From positions 5,516,501 through 5,580,500 of the forward strand of contig NC_088780.1 in the NCBI RefSeq assembly GCF_958450345.1: 64,000 bases of DNA, read 5' to 3'. The translations under genes were made by a program, and so were the position numbers. Positions 21,786-33,360 of the stretch are shown piece by piece; the first letter of the stretch is position 1; each line of letters starts with the position of its first letter. The notes under the pieces were generated by a model. It had not been told where the DNA came from. It ran no database searches and worked only from the letters and a program-made list of their open reading frames with translations. The stretch is from Calliphora vicina. Lineage: Eukaryota; Arthropoda; Insecta; Diptera; Calliphoridae.

Positions 21786-23550
21786 TGTAATAAAAAAATT
21801 CTATTTTATTTATCTTATGATTATTGGAAACTAAATTATTAAAATTATATTTTTTTTAAATAAATATTTTCTTTCGAATAATTGCTAAACACTTGATTAG
21901 TAATCTCTCTCTTGATTTATTTTCAAGACAATTTCCCATTGTCATATTTTTTTATTTAAAAAAAATATATATAAATTCATTGAAATAGGTTTAATAAAAT
22001 GTATCTTATCTTGATTAGAATTTCTAATATGCGTAGACATCTAAAAATATGCTACAATAAATTAAACAAATCTACAGCATGTGTATGCAATGACTTCTAG
22101 ACATTTAAATAATATTTTACAATTCATTCTTTATCTCCAACTATCAAGAATTTAAAATGAAATTCTAAAAGAATATTAATTGCTTTATTTTCTCTGGTGT
22201 TTTTTCGTTCTTAAACATTAATTTTTGTTGCAATTTATTTTCGTCTATCCAGACATGACGGAAATTGTTGTCTACAATTCAAATGAACAAAATAAATTTA
22301 AATGTACAATTTTTTTAATGAATTATTTAAAAGCAAAAAAAGGCTATTATGGCATAAAAATGTGAAAAACAAATAGCCATAAATATATGAAAATATTTAA
22401 AGAGATTAAAAAGCAAACCAAATATCAATGAAATGTTTAAATTAAATGTTTTGTGGCGAGATTAAGAATTAAATGGAAATTCATTTAAGACTAGAAATTA
22501 GGGTTATTCTTATAACCACTCATATTATAAATATAATTACTATTCATATTAAAAATATTCCTTTATCAGTAACCAACCTTGAACTTATTTAGTTATTGAG
22601 ATTTATTATTAAGTGCTTTATCATTTCGAAAAATTCTGCGTTTTTTTCCAAATAGGGCTGAATATGCTTTGTATTGCAATAAAAAGCAGAAGCCTTAAAG
22701 TAGGCAACAAACTTTGAGTGTTGTATACAAATTTAATTTGTATAACTAATGGTTTACAAGCCATACAAACAAATGTCAAGGTATACAAATATTTAATAAT
22801 AAATTATTTAATATAAGTGTAGAGTATAATCAAAAAATACTGACAAATGCAATAATACAAATAAACTTTACTTATGTACATACAAAAATAATAAAATTAT
22901 TTATTTATATGTAATAAGAGGTCCCTAAAAAGGAATACAAATGAAAATTTTGTTGATTTTAAGACCATATTTTTTCTAGCCTAAGTCCAATTGAATCAAA
23001 ATCAGAATAATATTTTTAAACACTTTACCATATTTGTTCCAATTTTATTTTTTACTTAATAATATTGAAATTTTTCATTTTTGTTTCCCTACAAATAGAG
23101 CCCTCCTAATGTATGTATGCATTTCTCAGGAATATCTTTTATTTTCAAAAGATAAACAAGCAAATAAATATTTTATGTAAAATTCTGTGTACAAATGTCA
23201 ACTGCTTGAGGTATAATTGTATTTTTATACAAATTTTTATAAGAATCCCTTTAATATTTTAATAATGGAAAATAAAAAAGGCTACATACAATACAAACAG
23301 TTCAATGTTAAATGTTTCACAATGAATTTTTAAGAAAATGTATTTACTGCAAATATTTGCAGGCTGTTTTTAGTTGTACCGAATCATAAAGACCCTCTAC
23401 CATAGAATCAAATATACATTGAACCGTTATTGAGAGATAAAAAACCTAAGTCTTTGTTAAAAACCTAAGTCTTGCAGCAGCAAAAAACATGTAAATCAAT
23501 TTTTGTTTTACCAGACATAACATTTGGGAGACAGTAAATATTTTTAATAA
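21786..23550. other. AT-rich non-coding stretch
   Basis: No gene seen. Su(Hw)-like words occur at 22,039-22,053 and 22,692-22,705. A short direct duplication of AAAACCTAAGTCTT lies at about 23,443-23,474. Confidence 0.45.
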
Positions 23551-24241
23551 GGGTATTCATTTAAACGCTTAAGTTTCCCATTTGTTCAATTGTGCAAATT
23601 TGCGCGGCGTGTTTCATGAACCCACCTTATCAATTTTGTGCAAGTTTATACATTAAATTTCTTTCTATTTGATATACAGTGGTGGCCACCAATTTAAGAC
23701 AAATACTTGAATTTTTTTCATCAACTGAATTTTAAGTGCGATGGAGCCAAAATAAAAGGACCTCTAAGGGTATGAAATTTATTATTAATGTTTCTAGTTT
23801 CTGAAAAATGTTTGGAAAAATCGGAAAAATTTTTCAAATTGTATAAATTTTAATTTTAAAAATGTTGAATGAAAGTTAAATCTTTGGAACAAACGGTGAT
23901 ATACAGAGTTTGCAAGATTTTGTTTATATTCTAGCTGTTGGTTAATGTTTTCATACACAATACCATTTAATACAATCATTCTCTTCCAAAGTAACACAAT
24001 TTTCACATGCACAACATTTTTATCTTTTATTTGATTTTTATTTCTTATTAATGAAAGTAAACAAAAGCAGTTGATTCATCAAATGTACAATAAATTCATG
24101 TTTGCGAGTCTAAATTGACGCGCAAACTTATCGGAGTTGTGCAAACGAATTTCCATAAATTTTTTGACAGTTCATTTGCGAGAGTGTAAAAATGCACAGA
24201 TTGACAGTTTGCGAGGCATTTAAGCGTTTAAATGAGGACCC
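23551..24241. mobile_element. 691-bp TIR element K
   Basis: GGGTATTCATTTAAACGCTT at the left and, as reverse complement, GGGTCCTCATTTAAACGCTT at the right. The match continues for a few bases. Flanks TAATAA and TTAATA allow a TA, TAA-like or AAT duplication, so the superfamily is open. Inside, at about 23,680, CAGTGGTGGCCACCAATTTA resembles a Tc1-type terminal sequence, hinting at another decayed insertion. No coding sequence is recognised. Confidence 0.6.
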
Positions 24242-24771
24242 TTAATATGTATAATTGCATTATCAATTTGAATTTAATGATCTGTAAAGGCTGCTGGCAA
24301 CATTCATTATATATATAATCATTTCCATCAGTAGAAATTTCTACTTATCAACAATTTTATAAGTATGACAACATTAATTTTGAAGCAGGTTAAAAGCTCT
24401 AGGTGATCATTGTGGAAATATGTATGTATATCATTCTAGTATTTCCGTTAGATTATTCGTGAGACTTCTAGAGGCAAAGATATTGTCCTTAATATGGTGT
24501 GAATAAAATTATTTACTTCCAGAAGGTTAAATGTCAATATTCGGAGTATATATTTCAATGTAAAAAATATCCAAGATCGCGATGTTAAAAATTAATAAAG
24601 AACATGGAATGAGAACCCTAAACTCTCTATTATATTCGGGCAAAAAAAAAATGGAGACTCGATTAGTTCAGAAGTTATAAAGAAAAACGTTATAAAAAGT
24701 ACGTTTTTTCATATAAATTCATATACAAATTTAAGCAAATAGAAATAGAATCAATTTGAAATTATATTTGG

Positions 24772-24891
24772 GGTATTCACTCGGTCTGTTATTAGTCATA
24801 TTGTCAAAATGTCCTAATATATTATAATAGTTGTTGTTGTGTTTTAAACAAAAAAAAGTATTTTTCTATGACAAAACAATAAACATAGTTC
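24772..24891 (+). mobile_element. fragment of MITE family H in the spacer of the long inverted repeat
   Basis: GGGTATTCACTCGGTCTGTT then ATTAGTCATATTGTCAAAAT, with TATGACAAAACAATAAACAT further on, matches the reverse complement of the element at 63,243-63,444. Only one terminal repeat is present. Confidence 0.6.
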
Positions 24892-25085
24892 ATAACGTTT
24901 TTCTTTATAACTCTTGAAATAATTGAGTCTCCATCCTCGAATATAGTAGAGAGCTTAGGTATCCTCATGCCATGTTCTTTTTGAATATTTACCACCGCGA
25001 TCTTTGATATTTTTTACATTGAAATATATACTCCGGAATTTGACCTTTAACCTTTTGGAAGTAAACAATTTTATTTACACCATTT

Positions 25086-25856
25086 CACTGTGGTTCCAAA
25101 TCAAAATCTAAGTGGACAAAATTATTTGGCGCTCTTTTTATATAGAATTGGTATCTCCAATTCCAAAAAAAAAAATGTTTAAAAGATCAATATAAACTTT
25201 TTTTCAAGTTACAGTAGGGTCTAGATATACATATAAAACTCATTAATAAAAAATTTAAAAAAATACGTTTTCATGTGTTTCTGAAACTAAATTTTTAAAA
25301 AGATCTGTATTTACTATATTTCAAGTTACAGTAGGGTCTAGATATATAAAATTCAATAAAATAATAAATTTTTTTAAAAAGACATTCCCCAGAAGTTTAT
25401 TTAAATGATGTATATAGTCATGTGACGGGCTTCGACGGTCTTTTTTTTGGCAAGCTTTATAACATTCTTAAAAAAAATATCAGTATATTTGAGACCCAAG
25501 TTTAAAGGACTATAACAGGAAAATGGAGAGACCCATAAATATAAGATATACACTTAATAAAAGCCTATATCAATGTTTATCTATGTTTTGAAGTATGAAT
25601 TTCTATATGGTAAAACAATTGAGATATATCTAATTTAGTAAAGCAGTAAAATATTAAAAAAATTAACGAAAATATGATTCAAAATTTGTTAAACTTCTGG
25701 CGCTTCTGTCGAGAAAACGAAATGTCCAATTGAAAAACCCATTTGTATTGGAGGAGAGCAGATTGTCAGCTTCCGAAAAAACTTAGTTTTTCCAAATTCT
25801 GAAGATACCGATTTTCATAATTTTGTCCACCTAGATTTTGATTTGGAACCACAGTG
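25086..25856. mobile_element. 771-bp element with Transib-like ends and a 5-bp target duplication
   Basis: Both ends read inward CACTGTGGTTCCAAATCAAA then ATCTARGTGGACAAAATTAT, identical at 39 of 40 positions. CATTT is duplicated at 25,081-25,085 and 25,857-25,861. The uninterrupted left arm of the surrounding inverted repeat reads TCCTTAATATGGTGTGAATA where this arm, with the element and one CATTT removed, reads TCCTTAAAATGGTGTAAATA. Thus boundaries and duplication are read directly. A CACWRTG-like start with 5-bp duplication is the Transib signature, the superfamily related to RAG1. No transposase remains, so assignment rests on ends alone. Confidence 0.75.
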
Positions 25857-25879
25857 CATTTTAAGGATAATATCTCTGC

Positions 25880-28332
25880 TTTTAAAATGGAATAAAAAAT
25901 TATGTTGGACTTTGAGTAGTTTTAATGTTAATTTTAGACGATTTTAAAAAATTTTTCAATTTTCAAATCGCGATATTTTTGAAATGGAAAGGGTTTCCGA
26001 TGAAAAAGTCATGGATTTGAGGAACCCTTTGGAACCGCAATATGTGTGTTAAATTTTATTAATATCGAAGATGTCAAATCCGAAAATAGCAGTTTTCTGT
26101 CCGTTTTGATTTGGATTCTCCCAATTATTTATTGGAAATAAACCACCGTTTTTAAAAGATAAAAACTTAACAATATTTTTTTCTTTTAAAAATAAGAATT
26201 TTCCAAAAAATAGATTTTTCATTTTTTAATTGGAAAATCATAGATTATATTAAATTGAAAAAGAACTGCGCCGCTTTCTCAAAAAAAAAAAATAATAATG
26301 GAGAACTTTTTAGTTTTTGTTTGCTATCTATGTTGGGATGCTGTGTACTTGAAAAATATCAAAATTTTGTACAGGGTGTAATCTACTCCAGCAACAGTAT
26401 TTATCAAAACTTAAGCATTTGGCCACATTGTGCCAATTTACGTGTTTATAAAATTCAAATAAACTTTTTCTTAAAACTCACAATTCTGGGAGAAATTAAA
26501 TCGCAAGCGATTAAGTTGACATTTATTAATTTGTTATGGTCTAGCAGCTTTATTTCTGTTAAAAGAAATAATAAAGTTTAAAGCTGTTTATAAAAGAAAA
26601 TCCAAAAAAATCAATGCAGCCAGAACTTTTTAAACAAAGCTTTAAACTTTCTTAAAAAGGGTTAATAATTAATTTTCTTATGGTTTAAACCAGAGAAAAC
26701 TTAATTACAGGTAAAAAACAAACAAAAATTGAGCAGTTTTTTTTTCAATTTAATATTTCTTTGCTGGTTATTTATTACATTTTTCCTTTATTTTATAAAA
26801 TTAAAAGACATTAAAGTTAAGGTTTGTGTGCACACTAATGTTGCAGAGAGTGAGAAAAAAAATTCCAAAAAAAGGCGCTTCTAATTACTTTGTTTATGGC
26901 CAAAAATATTTATAAACATAAGATAAATACAAAAAAATTAACATAAAGTTTTAGGCGCCACAAAATATGCTACAAGAAAAATAAAGTACACGTTTAGACA
27001 AAATATTTCAAAGTTTTCTGGTTTTTTTTTCATTCTTACGAAAAATTTTAGGTTTAAGTTCAAACTTTTTTATTTTTGTTTTAATTTGAAGAAGCAAATA
27101 AAATTTAAGCCTTCAGACAAACAGCTGGTGAATTTTTGTGGGCTCATAAAAAGAAAAATTATGTTAAACTTGTGAGCAAATTTATATAAATATCCAAGAA
27201 ACGAGTGTAGCTAGAATTTGGTGTTCTTTTTATTTTTTTATTGTTGTTGTCTCATATTTACGGCTTAAATTGGCAAATAAATCGATAAAATAAGAAAAAA
27301 CAATAATGAATATAACAAAATTTCGTAGAAAAATAACACAGCATAAGTAGAAAAAAAAACATGATTAATTTGCTTTGCTGAAAACAGTCTAGGGTAAATA
27401 TTACTTTATGGGGGCTGAAAAATATACAGGAAAGAAGATTTTAGTAGCAACATTGGAGTTAAAAATAAAAGCACATTTAATTAAGACCAACTAAGCTGAT
27501 TAATGAACATAAGGGAAAAGAAAAGGCTTGTTTTTATTTCTGTTTTCATTAAAACAAAACTAAAAGAGATTTAATTAAAGAAACAGGCGGAGAATATCAC
27601 AGTCAGTATGAATTTCTTACAATTGACCTTAAGAAAAGTTGATATCAAGTCACTGGTTCTATTACATATAAAATTTATAGTATGTATTTTAAATAGCAAA
27701 CTAGTGAACATTAAAATAATTTTTTTTTTGATGTTATCTAGCATTTTGGCTCAAAAATTGTTTCATACTGAATTGATTTTGCTTAAATTCAATAGCAATC
27801 TTTTAAGAATATAGGCAAACATTTTAAGAAAAATTTTTGCATTTAAATTTAATACTTTTGATGTAAGCATGATTTACACAAATGTTTCAAAATATTTATT
27901 TACAATTTGCTCTCCTCTGTAGTGAATATCTGTCCTGAGAAGTTGGCTTTAAGGTTTTAATGCTTATTTATAGATTAAAAGTATAAGGTAAGATGAAACC
28001 CTAACACCTGTACTATAAAAGCAAACTCTCTTGCAGCTATATACTATGTATAAGTATGTATGTAGAATGAATTCAACTTTATACTCCTGTAGAAGACACG
28101 TACTTGTACTTGTTTTCAAAAACTGCAGCAATATTACGAATTTTCCTTTACATTCTACCGAAAATATGCCAAAGCAACCATATTTCAAAAAATCTTTATT
28201 GAAACATCTAATAATATGAGATTCTTTTATATTTTCAAAATAATTTTAACAAGCAGCTGAGCTCTTGTTATAGACACTTGCATACACACAAACACATAAA
28301 TACAGCCAAAGAAATATGCAGGCTCAGGCTGC
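25880..28332. other. AT-rich non-coding stretch
   Basis: No gene supported. An open frame of 108 residues at 26,255-26,581 begins KKNCAAFSKKKNNNGELFSF and has no recognisable domain; an ORF of 68 residues at 27,608 is equally featureless. Rich in poly-A and poly-T runs. Confidence 0.4.
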
Positions 28333-28436
28333 AGGAGTTTCCTTAAAGTTTGCTATTGTATTCTAAATATTATTACGGTTTAGATATAAACCGTAATAAT
28401 ATTTAGAATACAATAGCATACTCTAAGGAAACTCCT
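28333..28436. repeat. 50-bp-stem hairpin with 4-base loop
   Basis: AGGAGTTTCCTTAAAGTTTG begins a 50-base arm ending ATTACGGTTTA. After the loop GATA the reverse complement follows, matching 48 of 50 positions. The two mismatches lie in the CCTTAAAGTTTGCT word, which resembles the dispersed Su(Hw)-like motif. It could be a young inverted duplication, a fold-back remnant or a small-RNA precursor; a 50-bp stem is longer than usual for an animal microRNA. Confidence 0.85.
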
Positions 28437-29548
28437 TAAATTTATAAAAATAAAGGCATATGTATACTGGAGTACATACATATTCGTATATAATTAGTTA
28501 AACAAATAGATTTTATCCCAAATTTACTGCAACTGTTTTCAATATTAATTTATTTACAAACTCAAAACTATTGGCTGGAGTTATAAGTATGTAACCCAAT
28601 AGAAAGAATATGTATGTACCAAATGTATTTTTTTAAATTTTAATACATATTGTACATACCTTTAAACAGTATTTTATGTTCCCTTTAACCCCTTTTCATT
28701 GTATATATTTATGTACAAGTAAATCACAAAACTTTTTGTTAAGACGAAAGGATTCAAAAAGGATTTTATGTTAAAATCTCACACACACATAAGATTTCAT
28801 TAAAAAAGGGGGTGGTAAATTATTGATTGATTGATTACAGTAGAATGCACAGGTGATGGTAGAAGTAGAGAAAAATAAAGTTTAATTAAGAGATTTAATT
28901 TGGGGATTTTGGGCGGGGATTATTGGAAATATTTATGTATTTTTCTGTAGCGGTAAATACGGCAACAAAGTATTAATATGTACCTGACATGCCATTATTA
29001 TAAATTATTTAAATGTTGTAGTAATATAAAATTAAAATCTTTATGCTTAATATGCTTAATTAAAGGTTTGTTCAGCTCAATTAAATAAATTGGAGCTAAC
29101 GATAGAGCATTTGTTAGAGAAAAGTTTAAGATTTAGCAACAGAGCTTTCTGTATAGAAACAATTGAGCTGACGATAGAGCTTTGTTTTTACAAAGGATTG
29201 ATATAGCGAAAATATTTTAAAACACTCTGTGGTAGCGGTATAGAAGAGATGTAGATATAAATTTAACTTTCTATCTAAAAGAGTATAAATCGAGTATACC
29301 AAGAGTTTGCCAATGATAGAGTTATATATATAGGTTTTATTTTAAAATAACGTTGTAACAATCTTGTAGAATCACATATTTTCAGAAAAAATTCTTATTT
29401 TCTCCAAAAAAAAGGATTTTTCTGAACACAAAAAAAGGTTTTTCCAAGAAAAGGTTTCTTAACTAGAAAATTTTTTAATTTTTATAATAAAATAATTTTT
29501 TAAAAAAATCACAAAATTTAAAAAAAATATCAATATTATCCAATAAAT
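28437..29548. other. AT-rich non-coding stretch
   Basis: No gene seen. A short repeated phrase, GAGCTAACGATAGAGC at about 29,092 and GAGCTGACGATAGAGC at about 29,166, sits in otherwise unremarkable sequence. Confidence 0.45.
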
Positions 29549-29552
29549 TTAA

Positions 29553-29802
29553 CCCAGATATGCCGACTGTACTACATGTAGTACATGTCGTTCTTGTTTA
29601 CAGGATACGTCACGTTTTTTAAAGTACCATTTTTTGTTCACATTCTTAGTACTTCATGGGGGATTAGGACGACTTAAAAACCACTTTTTTTAATAAATTT
29701 TTAAAAAACAATAATTGCACTGTTTTTTATTTTTCATTTGCTTCCAAAATAACATAAAATTACTTTTAAAAATATCAAGCTCAATCAATCGGCATATCTT
29801 GG
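29553..29802. mobile_element. 250-bp TTAA MITE (piggyBac-like)
   Basis: TTAA at 29,549-29,552 and 29,803-29,806 flank ends that read inward CCCAGATATGCCGACTG and CCAAGATATGCCGATTG. A palindromic ACTACATGTAGT follows the left end. The TTAA target and CC(C) start fit piggyBac-derived MITEs. Its end sequence differs from the other TTAA families in the window. Non-coding. Confidence 0.75.
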
Positions 29803-29806
29803 TTAA

Positions 29807-32800
29807 ATAAAAATATTATTTTTCACAATAATTAGGAAAATTATATTTTCACTTGTTTCTTAAGAAAGATTTCTCACAATATTTTACAAAAATATTCGAT
29901 TTTTTCCAAGAAAATTTTTTAAAATCTCAAAATTTTAAAAAAATAGTTTTTCATATTTTCCTAAAAAGTTAAATTAAAAAAAGATTTTTTCACAGTAATT
30001 AGTAAAATTATTGTTTTTAGTTAAACAAAATTTTCACATAAAAACTCTTTTCTATTTATTTTACCAAAATCTGCTTTCATAATATTTATTTTTTCCTTCA
30101 CAATTGTAATTTTTTAACATTTTTTTACAAAAAAAAAAAAAAAATAAAGAAGATAAACTATTTTTTCGATCTTTGATCCTTTTAATTTAGAGATATTTTT
30201 CACTTTTATCAGTTTTTAGAAAATTTATATATTGCATACTCTTGTGATATCATGATTTTGTTTATTTGGTTAAAGAAATTTGCCTACTTTTAGGCTGAAT
30301 ATTAGATTTAAGTTTGTTAATTATTATTTACTTTTAATAATGCAGCATTAATTAATTCTTTTAATTTGTTTTCTTATTACAGATCTTTTGGAATTGGTAA
30401 GCACTAATTAACTCCATAATTAAATCTAAATTAAATTAAGGACTGTTAAAAATTTAATTGAACCAAATTCTGTGGTTAAATTGAAGAAGCATCATATTCA
30501 ACAATACATTGATATTTTTTGAGGAAAAATGTTCAATATTAAGATTCAATAATGTTAATGGGCTTTCATAACTTACACATTTTTCAATATTAAACATTTC
30601 AAATTTAGTTTTTAGTACATTTAATACATTTCTTATTTTCTTATTTAACTCAACATAAGTATTTCATATTCTTGCCACAATAAAACATCCTTTTTAACCC
30701 AGCATAATAAATACAACAGACTTCTAGACAATTTTGACATTCATCATGAGTTTTTTAGGTTAGTTTTGTCGTCTATAACCTAGATTTGTTCTCCTTGGAT
30801 ATATACACACACACACAAATACATAAAAACAAAAAGGACTTCTATTAAATACATAACAACTTTTTTATATACAATACAGATCTATGTTTAAGTATTTTTT
30901 TTTTTATGTGTAGAAAAAAAAGTGACATACAGCTGGGGGTTATTTAAAGTTCTTACACATATTTGTTTGCATACCCAAGGATATCAAGCTTTAATAATTC
31001 TTTATGTTTAAGAGTTAATTGAAATTTTACAAAGAAATTTTAGTAAAACTAAATTTAGGTTGAGCCATTAAAACTATGGAAAGTTATAACGAAAACACAA
31101 ATTGTAAGGTTATAGGATTTTCTACTCCGAGAAATATGCTGTAATTTGAAAATAATTAGATTTTTGTGTTACATAGTTTAGATAATACACAAATAGGAAT
31201 TAAAATTAAATAAGTATTTAAATTACGTTTAAAATTTGTTTAGAATAAATTTATTCTGCTCTCGTAGGGTAGCAAATTAATAGAAATTTAATACTTCATC
31301 AATCATATACATATTTTTAAAATTTCCTAAAATTGGACTTTACAAATTTAAATAAATTTGTAAAAATTTCAAATATTTTCTTTGTACTTTTCTGTAAAAA
31401 TATTGAGTTAGAAGTTGTTTTTTATGTTATAGTTTTATATATTGCAAAAGTTATCAATAACGCCTTAAACTATGCAACAATTTTTTTTGGGAGAAAATAG
31501 GTAACATTTTTTAACAAATTCGCTAGAAATTTGTGGCTTCATAAATCAAAGCAATTTTTTTTTTGTGTTGCACGTGTTTTCCCACTTTAATAGAAACATT
31601 TTAGAAATACCTCAAAATAATTTGTTTTGATGGTGTTTTCATTCAGGAATTTTAGGTTACACCAAACTTATACACATGTTTCAAAAACAAACCCATTTAT
31701 TTTCTAACCATTTCAACTGTAAGAATTTCTTTTATTTTATTTTTTTATTTTTATTTATTAATCTATGGTTTTATATCTTTGTCCTTTGTTGTTTTTCTAT
31801 TTTGTGTGTTGGTAAATATTCTACATTTACACCCAATTAAATCACGACATCTAAACATTAAAACCCAAAAAATCATCTTGGACTACAGAAATCAAACTGA
31901 TTGCATTACTAAACCATTAGCTAAAGCGAATAAAATATGTTGGAGTAGCCTTTTTTTTGGGGGAAAAAGGGGAAAAGGACAAACAAATAGTAGTAGTTGA
32001 ATAAAAAAAGACCAAATAAAATGAATTGTATACAAATCAAATAAAATGAAATCAAGTAAAAAAAAATAAGCAAACATTTTGTCAATGAAACAAAAGAAAA
32101 GAAAATAATAACAAATATTCTAGAATTTCTAGGATGTAATGGGAAAATGTAACAGAAAATGTAGACATGTATACAATAGTTTTGTTTCTAATCACCCCTT
32201 ACTATATTAGTGTTGGAACAAATTCAAACAAATATTGGTGAATAGAGAACAGTGGAGAATAAGGAAATAGCATTCAAACAAATATTTAAAATTCAATTCC
32301 TAAAGGAATATCTGCGTTATATTTAATATTGATAAAGTGTAATGTTATATATTTCTTGCATACTTTTTAAGTTATATATTTCCCAATCGCCTAACGCAGA
32401 TTTGTAGAGGCCGGAAACATGTGTCAGGACTTATTGCCCGAAAACGATTGAAAATTTGGTTAAAACAGCCGAAATGGTAATGGATACTTTTTTTAAAATG
32501 TAATTAATGTTCAAAACAAAAGTAAAGAAATACAAGTCCTATTTCAACAAGGTTATTAAATCAAATTTCAAACTAAACACAGTTGAAGTTAGCAAAAATG
32601 CTATTACTTCGGTTGTGGGTGAGGTGTATAAATATTTGGAAAGAAAAATGTTTATTCTTTCTTCATCAAGCAACCAGAGTTTTTCCATAAGTTAGGTATA
32701 AAATATCGTGTTGGAAAATTAGCTAAAAACATACTTAACTACTTTAAAGTCAGTGTCAATCTAATCCTAAGCAGGCAATTCCCAATTGATTTAAAATATT

Positions 32801-33360
32801 GAAAAAAATGTTTAGAGTTTGATGATAATGTTAATATTTGCATTTATGAATTCGAAGTATGCAAATTTTTTTTTAATTTTTTTACTAAGTAAATGGGTTC
32901 TGAAAAAATTTGTTCTTAACAAAACGTACAACACTAGTATAAAACGGAAAAAAATTATTTAATTTCAATGTGTAATTTGTTTATATTTTAAATATTATCG
33001 TTAAAAAAAACTCATAAAAAAAATTTTTTGTTTTTAACAGAACGTACTTTTTTTCTTGATTTTTTAACAAAAGGTTCATTTTCCGATATTAAAATGGTTT
33101 TATATCAAACATCCTTAACATTTAATGTGGCAATTAGATGTATCTACTGATAAGTAAGAAATTTGTTACCATTTCCAGGTTCATGCAGGGGGCGAAATAA
33201 ATAAAACTTAATTTGCCAAAAATTTTAAATGTGCAAAAAAGTACCTTTTATTCTGCGGCTACTCATATGTCATTTCAAACGGTAAATATCTGACATTTAT
33301 TCTCACTTAGTTATTGAACATTATGGTGTAAATAACAAAGTTTTTTTTGCTTCGAAATTG
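29807..33360. other. AT-rich non-coding stretch
   Basis: No gene supported. Poly-A and poly-T runs are frequent (for example 30,128-30,143). Su(Hw)-like words lie at 30,230-30,241 (TATTGCATACTC), 30,282-30,295, 31,462-31,478 and 32,358-32,372. The ORFs near 31,779 and 32,507 have no recognisable features. Confidence 0.4.

Larger units (their letters stand above)
24474..25879. repeat. long inverted repeat (about 220-bp arms) with a broken right arm
   Basis: The left arm is 24,474-24,693 and the right arm is 24,892-25,085 plus 25,862-25,879. Matching words are ATATTTCAATGTAAAAAATA, AACATGGAATGAGAACCCTA (AACATGGCATGAGGATACCT on the other arm) and TATAAAGAAAAACG. The right arm is interrupted by a 771-bp element. 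The spacer holds a fragment of MITE family H. Transcription through it would give a long hairpin RNA. No coding sequence. Confidence 0.8.

Noticed and set aside
26255..26581. 108-residue ORF as a gene
   Set aside because: No recognisable domain, lysine/asparagine-rich start from a poly-A run, and composition like the flanks.
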